Positions 26,128-34,862 of a stretch of DNA of 64,000 nucleotides are shown here, one piece after another (position 1 is the stretch's first letter; every line of letters begins with the position of its first letter). Location of the stretch: contig JACNMN010000006.1 of NCBI GenBank assembly GCA_020622165.1, positions 124,001 to 188,000 of the forward strand. The letters are read 5' to 3'. Position numbers and translations under genes: made by a program. Origin of the DNA: Boseongicola sp. H5 (GTDB lineage Bacteria > Pseudomonadota > Alphaproteobacteria > Rhodobacterales > Rhodobacteraceae). Under the pieces are notes generated by a model. It worked only from the letters and a program-made list of their open reading frames with translations. It ran no database searches and was not told where the DNA came from.

Positions 26128-27080
26128 CCTGGCGCGACCACGACACCGCGGCGTCCCACTTCATCGCCTCGTCGGATGAGCCCGGTCTCAGGCTGCACAT
26201 CCGCGCCCATGGGGACGATCCGGCCCGTGCGCCCGTGCTGTTCGTCCATGGCGCGACCTATGCCAGCCGCCTTTACGACATCCCGCACCCGGGGGCGAGC
26301 TGGCTCAGGGCGACGGCGGAAGCGGGCTTCGCGGCCTATGCGCTCGATATCCGCGGCTACGGGCTGTCGCATTCGCAGGTGTTCAAGACGGCGGAAGAAC
26401 CTTATGCCCGTGCGTCCGAAGCGATCCGCGACATCGACGATGCCGTCGCGTGGATCTGCGCGCACCATGCAGTCGAGAGCATCCGCCTGATCGGCGGGTC
26501 CTGGGGCTCGATCACCACGGCCCTCTACGCCTCGACGATCGGCGCCGCGCGGGTCGAACGTCTCGTGCTCTATGCGCCGATCTTTGCCGAGATCAATACC
26601 GGCTGGCTGACGATCCTGGCTGACTCGAACGACCCGGCCAGGTTGGACCCGCGCCACGGCGCCGCGCGGCTGGTGACCGAGGCCGCCACGCGGGAACGGT
26701 GGGATGCGGAGATACCGGATGGGGCAGACTGGCGGGATGAGGCCGTCTTTCAGGCGCTGGTACAGGCGTCGCTCGTCGATGATCCCCGCTCCGCCGGCCA
26801 CGATCCGCCCGCCTTCCGTGCGCCCAACGGAACATTTCTGGACCTGTGGGAGGCCTTCAACGGACGCCGGCTCTATGACCCGAAAGACGTGCACTGCTCC
26901 ACCCTCCTGATCCGTGGCGGCGCCGATCCGACATCGACCCGGACCGATGCCCTCAGGCTCTTCGACGGCCTCGGAAGCGCGGACAGGCAGTATGTCGAAA
27001 TCGCGAACGGAGCTCATTTTGCAAGTGCCGAAAAGCGCGCGCACCGTGTTTTCCAGGCAGTCAACGCGTTCCTTGTTTGA
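26124..27080 (+). CDS. Alpha/beta-fold hydrolase
   Basis: A 318-residue cytoplasmic hydrolase starting at GTG 26124, which overlaps the DctM stop. The oxyanion segment FVHGATYAS is near residue 40. The nucleophile elbow is LIGGSWGSIT (Ser near residue 125). The acid is probably in RGGADPTST, and the catalytic His is in NGAHFAS near the end. Coupling to a TRAP importer suggests it hydrolyses an ester or lactone brought in by that system, with the MarR protein sensing substrate or product. The exact substrate is unknown. Confidence 0.87.
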   Translation: MTWRDHDTAASHFIASSDEPGLRLHIRAHGDDPARAPVLFVHGATYASRLYDIPHPGASWLRATAEAGFAAYALDIRGYGLSHSQVFKTAEEPYARASEAIRDIDDAVAWICAHHAVESIRLIGGSWGSITTALYASTIGAARVERLVLYAPIFAEINTGWLTILADSNDPARLDPRHGAARLVTEAATRERWDAEIPDGADWRDEAVFQALVQASLVDDPRSAGHDPPAFRAPNGTFLDLWEAFNGRRLYDPKDVHCSTLLIRGGADPTSTRTDALRLFDGLGSADRQYVEIANGAHFASAEKRAHRVFQAVNAFLV

Positions 27081-27190
27081 GCACTAACCGCCCTGTCTGC
27101 TATAGCGCTGCAATGCGCATTTTGAGCCCATCTTGACGCCTTTCTGCAGGGCAGCGAAGGTCAACTTAGGGAAATGAAGGAAGAGCGTTG

Positions 27191-27595
27191 ATGTCGCAAA
27201 GTGGCTCCAAAATCATACTCTATCACCAAACATCGCTTGTCTCGATACTGAGAGACAATGTTTCGTTCATAAAGTTTCCAAATTTCTGGGACCTGCCTGG
27301 CGGTGGGATCGAAGAAAACGAGACTCCGCGTGAGGCTCTCTACCGAGAACTAGACGAAGAACTAGGGCTGAGCATTCAACCCAATAGCATTGTTTGGGAA
27401 AAGAAATATTCAAGAGCGACTGGCTTTGCGTCCCACTTTTTTGCCGCTCCTATAAGTCCTAAACAGATCGAAAAAATTCAATTTGGCGACGAAGGGCAAA
27501 GGTGGGAACTCATGCCGGCTGATCGTTTCTGTTCTCGAGATGATGCTGTACCGCATTTTCAACCTCGTGTGGCAGAGTTTTTCGCCCAGATATGA
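27191..27595 (+). CDS. Nudix hydrolase
   Basis: A 134-residue protein with a complete Nudix box, GGGIEENETPREALYREL followed by DEELGL (residues about 37-60), which binds Mg and cleaves nucleoside-diphosphate-linked compounds. ATG 27191 follows AAGGAAGAG. Base composition is clearly lower in GC than its neighbours, with AAA/AAT/ATA codons common, suggesting transfer from another genome. It stands alone; about 250 bp downstream contain no gene. Substrate is unknown. Confidence 0.88.
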   Translation: MSQSGSKIILYHQTSLVSILRDNVSFIKFPNFWDLPGGGIEENETPREALYRELDEELGLSIQPNSIVWEKKYSRATGFASHFFAAPISPKQIEKIQFGDEGQRWELMPADRFCSRDDAVPHFQPRVAEFFAQI

Positions 27596-27853
27596 TTTCG
27601 TTGAAGCAGTCACTTCGGTCGTTGGGGCCGGTGTAGCAAAAGTCTGCAAAGTCCCGCACACCGGCCGTTAGGCGCGCGCCCGCCTTAGCGCTTTGGCCTT
27701 TAGAGTAAAAGCAGGCCAAGTCATCCGGACGGTTTGGAGACCGGGAGAGAGGTTCCCGCGCATCCGTGATGGAGCGCCCTTCGGCCTCGTCTGCTCACGC
27801 CCGGCACCTGCCGCAAGGACGCCTTGCCGGACCTCTTCGGCCGGACCTCGCAG

Positions 27854-28666
27854 TCAGGCTTTCGCAAGCCAGCCATTGTCGACCACAACCGCCTCTCCAT
27901 TCACGAAACGCGCGTCGTCGCTGGCCAGGAAAAGCGCCACATCGGCCACCTCCTCGGGCTCGCAGATGCGCAATTGCGTCGCCGCCAGATCATCGTCGCT
28001 CCAATCGAAGCCAAGTGCCTGGAAGTCCTTGATTTCATTCAGACCATGCGGCGTGCGGACAAAGGCGGGACACACCGCGTTGCAGCGGATGTTGTCCTGC
28101 CTGTACTCCACGGCGATATTCATCATCATCGCCTGAACCGCAGCCTTGGAGACCCCGTAAAGCGCCTCCAGCGCAAAGCCGCGCATGGACGAGACCGAGG
28201 ACATCAGGACAATCGCGCCGCCGCCCTCTGCGATCATTTGCGGGATCACCCGGCGGGTGACCATGAAGGTGGATTTGACATTCACCGCCATGAGCCGGTC
28301 GAAATCGTCCTCGGTACACTCCACATAGGGTTTGACCAGAACGATACCGGCGTTGTTGAACAGCAATTGCGCGGGCCCCAAGCTGGCTTTCGCCGTTTCG
28401 AGAGCGCTTTCGACGGCATCGACATCGGAGAGATCGACCGCGACGGCACAGGCGGTGGCGCCGAGGGCCGCGATTTCATGGGCGACCTCCTCTGCCCCGC
28501 TCTTGTTGCGGTCGAGTATCGCTACTCTGGCGCCTTCGGCGGCGAGCCTCAGAGCCTGTGCCCGGCCCATGCCGCTGGCCCCGCCCGTCACGAGGGCGGT
28601 CTTTCCCTCGAACCGATCCTGAAAAACACGGTGTGTGCTGACGGGTTGGTGGCTCTTGGCATCCAT
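27854..28666 (-). CDS. SDR-family oxidoreductase
   Basis: A 270-residue classical short-chain dehydrogenase. The cofactor motif TGGASGMG is near residue 27, NNAG near 103, catalytic Ser in SSVSSMRG, and YGVSK is the YxxxK pair. The ATG at 28666 is preferred to a GTG at 28684 because the ribosome-binding site GAGGGAG lies between them. It is divergent from the polyamine-type ABC operon. Together with the second SDR (34097) it probably oxidises an alcohol or reduces a carbonyl arising from the imported compound. Confidence 0.87.
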   Translation of the reverse strand: MDAKSHQPVSTHRVFQDRFEGKTALVTGGASGMGRAQALRLAAEGARVAILDRNKSGAEEVAHEIAALGATACAVAVDLSDVDAVESALETAKASLGPAQLLFNNAGIVLVKPYVECTEDDFDRLMAVNVKSTFMVTRRVIPQMIAEGGGAIVLMSSVSSMRGFALEALYGVSKAAVQAMMMNIAVEYRQDNIRCNAVCPAFVRTPHGLNEIKDFQALGFDWSDDDLAATQLRICEPEEVADVALFLASDDARFVNGEAVVVDNGWLAKA

Positions 28667-29147
28667 GATGGCTGACTCCCTCACATCACTAAAGGCATGG
28701 CTAACGTACCATTAGGAAGCAGCCTGCTGTCAACCGACGAACCCGCCTCACACCGGAAACCCGTATCTCCACCTTGGCCGGGGCTGGGAAATCTGCGCCG
28801 TTGCGAGGCCTTCGCGCCTCCGGCGGCGACTTTGACCGATCTGGAATAAGTGCTTTGGCGCAGTTTTGGTCTGATCGGCATTCGGAAGAAGATCCGGGCG
28901 CCACGCCCGGCGCGCAAACAGGAGGACCTTCTCATGGGCGGGCAAGGCCTTGGGCGCTGAAACCTTCGCCGGACCGGGTTGACACGAATCTCAAACTAAA
29001 ATGGTATGTTGCGTATACCTTACCTTGGCTGCTCCGGTCTAACGGCCAGATCGCCAGCACAACCCAGTTGAGTTCTTGCCCGCGGTCGGCGCGCCGCCAC
29101 GACAAAGCGCCGCACAGTCTTCACCGTCTCGCAAGGGAGCTACCGAT
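28667..29147. promoter_or_regulatory. Divergent regulatory region of the amine ABC operon
   Basis: About 480 bp between divergent genes. On the plus strand TTGACA (28979-28984), a 17-nt spacer and TGGTAT (29002-29007) form a plausible promoter. The inverted repeat GGTAT-N7-ATACC (29003-29019) overlaps the -10. A second dyad, ATGG-N8-CCAT (28697-28712), lies just upstream of the SDR start. Both could be bound by the FadR-type regulator at 34863. The central part (28720-28950) holds nothing recognisable. Confidence 0.5.
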
Positions 29148-30200
29148 ATGGCCAAGACCACGCCACTTAAAACGATCCTCACGACAAGCCTTGCCACCGC
29201 CGTTGCCTTGCCCGCCTGGGCCGAGGGCGAGTTGAGCCTGCTGACCTGGGAAGGCTATGCCGATGACAGCTTCATCGCCGCATTCGAAGCCGAAACCGGC
29301 TGTCGCGTTTCGGCGACCTATGTGGGCTCCGGCGAAGAAATCATCGCCAAGATGGCGGCGGGCGGTGGGGTCTACGACCTGATCACGCCCGCCTCCGACA
29401 TCACGAAACTGATCATCGAAGCCGGTTTCGTCGAACCCATCGACATCAGCCGGATCGACGAGTGGGAGAACATCTATCCCCAGTTCCGGGAACTCGACAA
29501 CATCCAGATGGACGGCGAATACTACGCGATGCCCTACACCTGGGGCGCTATCGCGTTCATGTATCGCGACGATGCCTTCGAAACGCCGCCGACCTCCCTT
29601 GCAGCACTTTTCGACCCCCGGAACGAAGGCCGCATCGCGCTCTGGGACGACAAATCGGCAATCTATGTGGCCGCCCGCTATAACGGCGACACCAACATCT
29701 ACACGCTCTCGGACGAGCAGATAGCGGCGGCGGTCGAGACGCTGATCGAGCAAAGGCCGCTGGTGCGCAGATACTGGTCCACCGCGGGCGAACTGGTCGA
29801 TCTCTATGTCGGCGGCGAGGTCGATATCTCGAACACATGGGCGGGCTACCAGTCGGCACTGATCGCCGCGGAAGGCATCGAGGTCACGGAGTTCATCCCG
29901 GAGGAAAACGCGGAAGGATGGATGGATTCCTGGATGATCGCCGACGGCTCCGCGGACAATGCATGCACCTACCCGTTCCTGAACATGCAACTCAGCGAAC
30001 AGGGCCAGTGCGGGGTGGCCAATGTGAACGGCTACTCGGTCGCCAATCCGGTCGCCGCGCGCAACTGCATGACCGAAGAGCAGTTCGTCGCCCTGCATCA
30101 GGACGACCCGGCCTATCTGGACGCACTGCTGATGTGGCAACCCCTGGGCGACCGGATGGGCGCCTATGTGAACGCCTGGAATTCGGTCAAGGCGCAGTAA
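29148..30200 (+). CDS. Spermidine/putrescine-type ABC transporter binding protein
   Basis: A 350-residue PotD/PotF-family receptor. ATG 29148 follows AAGGGAG. A signal peptide ends ALPAWA-EG, and the mature protein starts LSLLTWEGYADDSF as in PotD/PotF. The YYAMPYTWGAIAFMYR segment (about residue 130) is also typical. Cys pairs near the C-terminus (NACTYPF, GQCGVAN, RNCMTE) are unusual. It heads a receptor-ATPase-permease-permease operon. Substrate is likely a polyamine or another amine/amino-acid derivative. Confidence 0.9.
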   Translation: MAKTTPLKTILTTSLATAVALPAWAEGELSLLTWEGYADDSFIAAFEAETGCRVSATYVGSGEEIIAKMAAGGGVYDLITPASDITKLIIEAGFVEPIDISRIDEWENIYPQFRELDNIQMDGEYYAMPYTWGAIAFMYRDDAFETPPTSLAALFDPRNEGRIALWDDKSAIYVAARYNGDTNIYTLSDEQIAAAVETLIEQRPLVRRYWSTAGELVDLYVGGEVDISNTWAGYQSALIAAEGIEVTEFIPEENAEGWMDSWMIADGSADNACTYPFLNMQLSEQGQCGVANVNGYSVANPVAARNCMTEEQFVALHQDDPAYLDALLMWQPLGDRMGAYVNAWNSVKAQ

Positions 30201-30211
30201 CGACCGCAAGA

Positions 30212-30233
30212 CAGGGGCCGGATCGGCCCCCTG
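30212..30233 (+). terminator. Intercistronic hairpin after the binding-protein gene
   Basis: CAGGGGCCG (30212-30220) pairs with CGGCCCCCTG (30224-30233) with one bulged C and a 3-nt loop. It lies in the 66-bp gap before the ATPase gene. Hairpins at this place commonly stabilise the receptor transcript or reduce read-through, making the receptor more abundant than the membrane parts. Confidence 0.55.
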
Positions 30234-30266
30234 CCCTTTCACGCAACTGGCAAGAGGCTCCGGCCC

Positions 30267-31358
30267 ATGGCGGCGATCATCGAGCTTGACAGCATCAGCA
30301 AGCATTACGGGCCGGTGGTCGGTGTGAACCATGTGGATCTTGCCGTCGAAGACGGGGAGTTCCTGACGCTTCTGGGCCCCTCGGGATGCGGTAAATCCAC
30401 CCTGTTGCGGATGATCGGCGGCTTCGAAGTGCCCACGGCGGGCACAATTCGCATCGCCGGGGCCGATGTCACCGCCGCGCCGCCGCAACAGCGGGACGTC
30501 AACATGATGTTTCAGGACTACGCGCTCTTTCCCCATATGACCGTGGGCAAGAACATCACCTACGGGTTGGAGCGCAAGGGCATCAAGGGCACCGCCGCGC
30601 GGGACAAGGCGGAGGCGGCGCTGGAGCTTGTGGGGCTGTCCGGCATGTTCGAGCGTCATCCCCACCAGCTTTCGGGCGGTCAGCGTCAGCGGGTCGCCCT
30701 GGCCCGGGCCGTGGTGCGCGAGCCCAAGGTGATCCTCCTCGACGAGCCGTTATCAGCCCTGGATGCGAAGCTGCGCGAACAGATGCAGGTCGAACTGAAA
30801 CACATGCATGAAAAGCTGGGCATCACCTTTCTGATGGTGACCCACGATCAGACCGAGGCGCTGGTGATGTCGGACCGGGTGGTGGTGATGGAGGCCGGCG
30901 AGATTGCGCAGGACGGCACACCCGAAGACCTTTATGAGCGGCCCGCCACCCCTTATGTGGCCAATTTCATCGGAACCACCAACTTTCTGAGCGCCAGGGT
31001 CGTGGCGCGCGGCGCCGGGCTGGTCACGCTGGAGGCGGGCAATCAAAAGCTGAAAGCCACGGATGTCATGCCCTTGGGCGGGCAAGCCATCGGGCAGATC
31101 GGGATCCGGCCCGAAAAGATGCAGATCCTGAAGGACACCGAGTGCCGGCCCGCCAATGTGTTGCCCGGAACCGTGGTCGAGACCATCTATCAGGGTCTGG
31201 CCCTGCGGACGGTGGTGCGCATTTCCTCGGGCGAGGAGGTGCTGGTGGACGAGATGCTGCGCCAGGGCATGCTGCATTCCGACCATCCGCGTGCGGGGGA
31301 CCCGGTCGCACTGGGGGTCGAGCCGCACAACATCCTCCTCTTTGGCGCGGAGCGATAG
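30267..31358 (+). CDS. Polyamine-type ABC transporter ATPase (PotA family)
   Basis: A 363-residue ATPase. Walker A GPSGCGKST is near residue 37, the signature LSGGQRQRV near 136, and Walker B VILLDEPLSALD near 155, followed by MVTHDQTEA. From about residue 240 to the end it has the C-terminal TOBE regulatory domain of the PotA/FbpC group. It is followed after 3 bp by the permease. Confidence 0.93.
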   Translation: MAAIIELDSISKHYGPVVGVNHVDLAVEDGEFLTLLGPSGCGKSTLLRMIGGFEVPTAGTIRIAGADVTAAPPQQRDVNMMFQDYALFPHMTVGKNITYGLERKGIKGTAARDKAEAALELVGLSGMFERHPHQLSGGQRQRVALARAVVREPKVILLDEPLSALDAKLREQMQVELKHMHEKLGITFLMVTHDQTEALVMSDRVVVMEAGEIAQDGTPEDLYERPATPYVANFIGTTNFLSARVVARGAGLVTLEAGNQKLKATDVMPLGGQAIGQIGIRPEKMQILKDTECRPANVLPGTVVETIYQGLALRTVVRISSGEEVLVDEMLRQGMLHSDHPRAGDPVALGVEPHNILLFGAER

Positions 31359-31361
31359 GCG

Positions 31362-32228
31362 ATGACCCTGCGCATAATCGACCGGATCGGCATGGGGTTC
31401 TTTCTCGGACTTCCGATCCTGTGGATCGTGCTTTTCATGCTGGTGCCCTACGGGGTGCTCCTGACCTACAGCTTCTGGATCAAGAGCTACCCGCTTTTCG
31501 AACCCGCCTTTCAGTTCGGCAATTACCTGACGCTGCTGAACGAACCGCAGTATCTGAGCGTCATTGGCCGGACCCTGAAGATCGCCGTGATCGTGTCGGT
31601 CACGGCGCTTGTTCTGGCCTATCCCTTTGCCTATTTCCTGGTCTTCCGGCTGAAGAACGCAACGATCCGCAAGGTGCTGTTTTTCGGCGTGATCGCGCCG
31701 CTCTGGGTGTCGTATCTGCTGCGCGCGTACCTTTGGAAGACGATACTTGGCACGCAAGGGGTGCTGAACAGCACGCTGATGGGGCTGGGGATCATCGGCG
31801 AGCCGCTCGATGTGTTTCTCTACAGCCAGGCCGCCATGGTGATTACGCTCACCTATATCTTCATTCCGTTCATGGTGATGCCGATCTATGCGGCGCTGGA
31901 GAAGATCCCGCGCAACCTCGACGAGGCCTCCGCCGATCTGGGCCAAAGCTCCTGGACGACCTTCTGGCGGGTCACCGTGCCGCTCTCCCTGCCGGGCGTC
32001 GTCGCGGGTTTCACCCTGACATTCTGCCTGTGCTTCGGCGATTTCGTGGCGGCCTTTCTGGTCGGCGGGCCCGACGGCCTGATGGTGGCCAATGTCATCA
32101 CCTCGCAATTCGGCGCAGCGCTCGACTGGCCGCTCGGGTCGGCTCTGGCGGTGGTGATGCTGGTGGTGGTTCTTGCAATCATCTCGCTGTCGGACAGGTT
32201 CGAACAGCGCGCGAAGGTGCAGTTCTGA
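31362..32228 (+). CDS. Polyamine-type ABC transporter permease (PotB family)
   Basis: A 288-residue permease with six hydrophobic segments. The EAA coupling loop reads LDEASADLGQSSWTTFWRV (about residues 185-203), which contacts the ATPase. It is the first of two permeases, matching the PotB position. It is followed after 1 bp by the second. Confidence 0.92.
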   Translation: MTLRIIDRIGMGFFLGLPILWIVLFMLVPYGVLLTYSFWIKSYPLFEPAFQFGNYLTLLNEPQYLSVIGRTLKIAVIVSVTALVLAYPFAYFLVFRLKNATIRKVLFFGVIAPLWVSYLLRAYLWKTILGTQGVLNSTLMGLGIIGEPLDVFLYSQAAMVITLTYIFIPFMVMPIYAALEKIPRNLDEASADLGQSSWTTFWRVTVPLSLPGVVAGFTLTFCLCFGDFVAAFLVGGPDGLMVANVITSQFGAALDWPLGSALAVVMLVVVLAIISLSDRFEQRAKVQF

Positions 32229-32229
32229 G

Positions 32230-33069
32230 ATGGCCGATATCGCTCTGACCCGCTCCAAGCCGCGCAAGCCCCCGCTGTCTATCCCGAAAGGCGCGGCGGA
32301 CGGGGCCTTCATCACCTATGCCAGTCTTCTGCTGGCCTTTCTCTATATGCCGGTGGCGATTCTGATCATCTTCAGTTTCAACGACTCGCGGGTTCTGGCC
32401 TGGCCGCTCTCGGGCTTCACGCTGGACTGGTACAGGACGCTCTTTGCCAATGCGGACCTGCTTGAGGCCGTGGGAAACAGCTTTTACGTGGCCACCCTGT
32501 CGACGGCCCTGGCACTTTGCATCGGGATCCCCGCGGCCATGGCGCTGCACCGGTTCGCCTTTCCGGGCAAGGCGCTGTTTCGGCGGCTGCTGCTTCTGCC
32601 GATCGCCCTGCCCGGGATCGTCACCGGCATCTCGATGCTCAACTTCTTCAACCTCATGGGCTTCAACCTGAACCTGCACACGGTCGTTCTGGGCCATGCC
32701 ACGGCCCTTCTGGCGGTGGTGGTCATCCAGGTATTTGCCCGGCTGCAGCGGCTTCCGCGATCCCTTGAAGAGGCCTCCTCCGACCTCGGCGCAAACGCGC
32801 TGGCCACCTTCTGGTATGTCACGCTGCCCAATATCAAGACCGCGATCGTCGGCAGCGGGCTTCTGGTCTTCGTCCTGTCCTTCGACGAAATCCCCGTGAC
32901 CTTCTTTCTCACCGGGCGCGATAACACCCTGCCGATGTATATCTATTCCACCATGCGGCGCGGCGTGACGCCGGAAATCAACGCGGTCGGGACTTTGCTT
33001 ATTCTGTTCTCGGTTGTCCTGATCCTCCTGGCGGCGTTCCTGACCCGGGCGCCGGGGCGGAAACGCTGA
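32230..33069 (+). CDS. Polyamine-type ABC transporter permease (PotC family)
   Basis: A 279-residue permease. The ATG at 32230 is chosen because it follows the PotB-like stop immediately; upstream codons read through that gene. Helix 1 is preceded by a basic N-terminus. The EAA loop is LEEASSDLGANALATFWYV, and SFDEIPVTFFLTG is typical of PotC. It would pair with the previous gene to form the channel. Confidence 0.92.
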   Translation: MADIALTRSKPRKPPLSIPKGAADGAFITYASLLLAFLYMPVAILIIFSFNDSRVLAWPLSGFTLDWYRTLFANADLLEAVGNSFYVATLSTALALCIGIPAAMALHRFAFPGKALFRRLLLLPIALPGIVTGISMLNFFNLMGFNLNLHTVVLGHATALLAVVVIQVFARLQRLPRSLEEASSDLGANALATFWYVTLPNIKTAIVGSGLLVFVLSFDEIPVTFFLTGRDNTLPMYIYSTMRRGVTPEINAVGTLLILFSVVLILLAAFLTRAPGRKR

Positions 33070-33117
33070 GACAGCCGCAGAAGCCATGAACGAAACCCAC
33101 CACAGGAAGGATCAGAT

Positions 33118-33981
33118 ATGTCTCTAGCGATCATAGGCTTAGGCAATATGGGCAGCGCCATCGCCGAGGCCGCGATAGCCGGCGGCCACCATGTGGCCGT
33201 ATGGAACCGCACCGCCGACAAGGCCGCGACATTCGCGGACCGGGCCACGGTGGCCGAGAGCGTGGCCGAAGCTATTGCCGCCACCGATATACAGGTCTGG
33301 GTGCTGTCCGACTACGAGACGACCGAGGCCGTGCTTGCAGAGACAGACGTCTCCGCCGCCCTCGCAGGCAAGACCTTCGTGCAGCTATGCAGCGGCACCC
33401 CGGCAGAAGCACGCGCGCTCAGCGCGAAGGTGACGGATCTGGGCGCGCGGTATCTCGACGGCAAGATTTTCACCTACCCGGCCAGAGTCGGCGCCGAAAT
33501 GACCCGTTTCGCCTATTCCGGCGACGAAGCGGTCTACAAGGCCTGCGCGCCGACGCTGATGACCTTCGGCGCAAGGTCAGGCTGGCTCGGGCCCGATCCG
33601 GGCTTTGCCGCGGCGGCAGACCTCGCCTGGCTGTCCTATCTTTACGGGTCCATGGTGGGTCTCTTTCAGGGCCTTGCCTTCACCCGGGCCGAGGGGATGC
33701 CGGACGAAGCGGTGTTCGGCTCCGTCCCGTCCTGGCTGGTGGAGATCGACGCGGAGGCCCGATACAGCAAGGACCTGATCGAACGGGGCGATTTCCACGG
33801 GGGGCAGGCGGAACTGGATGTGCATTTCGCGGCGATGCAGCACCTGCTGGACACCGCACAGGCCACAGGCATCTCCGACGCCTTTCCCAGGATGATCGTC
33901 GATGTCTTCGGCGAGGCGCTTGAGCGGGGGTATGGCGGCATGGAGATCACCGGCGGCCTAGACGTCTTCTGCAAACCCTAG
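33118..33981 (+). CDS. NAD(P)-binding 3-hydroxyacid dehydrogenase/imine reductase-like protein
   Basis: A 287-residue protein with the cofactor motif IIGLGNMGSA at the very start and a C-terminal all-helical domain, as in 3-hydroxyisobutyrate dehydrogenases and imine reductases. QLCSGTPAEARAL takes the place of the usual substrate-binding strand. The family's catalytic Lys is not in the canonical position, which points to the imine reductase/reductive aminase branch. AGGAAGG precedes ATG 33118. In an amine-uptake operon such an enzyme could reduce a cyclic imine or act on an amino acid derivative. Substrate is unknown. Confidence 0.8.
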   Translation: MSLAIIGLGNMGSAIAEAAIAGGHHVAVWNRTADKAATFADRATVAESVAEAIAATDIQVWVLSDYETTEAVLAETDVSAALAGKTFVQLCSGTPAEARALSAKVTDLGARYLDGKIFTYPARVGAEMTRFAYSGDEAVYKACAPTLMTFGARSGWLGPDPGFAAAADLAWLSYLYGSMVGLFQGLAFTRAEGMPDEAVFGSVPSWLVEIDAEARYSKDLIERGDFHGGQAELDVHFAAMQHLLDTAQATGISDAFPRMIVDVFGEALERGYGGMEITGGLDVFCKP

Positions 33982-34096
33982 CCGAGTATTTACTGCCCCT
34001 GCCCGATTGCGATAAGCTGGCCCGACTGAAAGGGCCGTTATGGCGGTGAGCCATCGCCGCCGACCCTTTCCTGATGTCAAACGGAGGCAGGACCGC

Positions 34097-34861
34097 TTGC
34101 AGCGCAGGAAGCTCGAGAACCTCGTCGCCGTGATCACCGGCGCGTCCAACGGCTGCGGCCGGGCCGCGGTGCGGGAGTTCATCAAGGAAGGTGCCGCCGT
34201 GGTGGGCGCCGACCGGGATGAGGAAAACGGACACGCCCTGTCGGAGGAGTTGCAGAGCGACCGGTTTCTCTTCGTACCCGCCGATGTCTCCCGGTCCGGG
34301 CATGTGAAGGCGGTGGTGGAGGCGGCGCAGGCCAGCTTCGGCGGCATCGACATCCTGTTCAATCAGGCCGGCGAGATCCAGGTTCAGCCGCTTCTGCAGG
34401 TGACCGAGACCGATTTCGATTTTCTGATCAACAACAACGTGCGCAGCGTGGTCCTGATGACCCAGGCCTGCCTGCCCTCGATGCTGCAAAAGGGCCGCGG
34501 GGCGATCATCACGACCTCCTCGGTCTCCGCCTCGACGGCCACGCCGATGGAGGCGATCTATTGCACCACCAAGGCCGCGGTCACGCAGTTCACCCGCTCC
34601 GTCGCGGTGGAGTTCCGGGACCGGGGCATCCGATCCAACGTGATCAGCCCCGGCTTTGTGCGCACCAAACACGGCGAGTTCGAGATGGAGCAGTTGCGGC
34701 AACTGAACGTGCCCGCCAGCGAAGAGGATATCCGCACGCTGCAAGGGCGGATGTGCGAGCCCGAGGAGGTTGCCCGCGTCGCCGTTTTCCTGGCGTCCGA
34801 CGACGCCAGTTTCATCAACGGGGCGGACATTACCGTCGACAACACATTTACAGTGATCTGA
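34097..34861 (+). CDS. SDR-family oxidoreductase
   Basis: A classical SDR of 254 residues if translation starts at TTG 34097, which has GGAGG 9 nt upstream and places TGASNGCG at the family's usual distance. An ATG at 34040 in the same frame would add 19 basic residues and lacks a ribosome-binding site. NQAG replaces NNAG near residue 87. Catalytic residues are in SSVSAS and YCTTK. The tail GADITVDNTFTVI is the usual C-terminus. The FadR-type gene starts 1 bp after it. Confidence 0.83.
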   Translation: MQRRKLENLVAVITGASNGCGRAAVREFIKEGAAVVGADRDEENGHALSEELQSDRFLFVPADVSRSGHVKAVVEAAQASFGGIDILFNQAGEIQVQPLLQVTETDFDFLINNNVRSVVLMTQACLPSMLQKGRGAIITTSSVSASTATPMEAIYCTTKAAVTQFTRSVAVEFRDRGIRSNVISPGFVRTKHGEFEMEQLRQLNVPASEEDIRTLQGRMCEPEEVARVAVFLASDDASFINGADITVDNTFTVI

Positions 34862-34862
34862 G

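Noticed and set aside
29121-30665. 514-codon minus-strand frame opposite the amine-binding protein and ATPase
   Set aside because: The plus strand carries complete PotD- and PotA-type motifs; the antisense frame has shadow composition.
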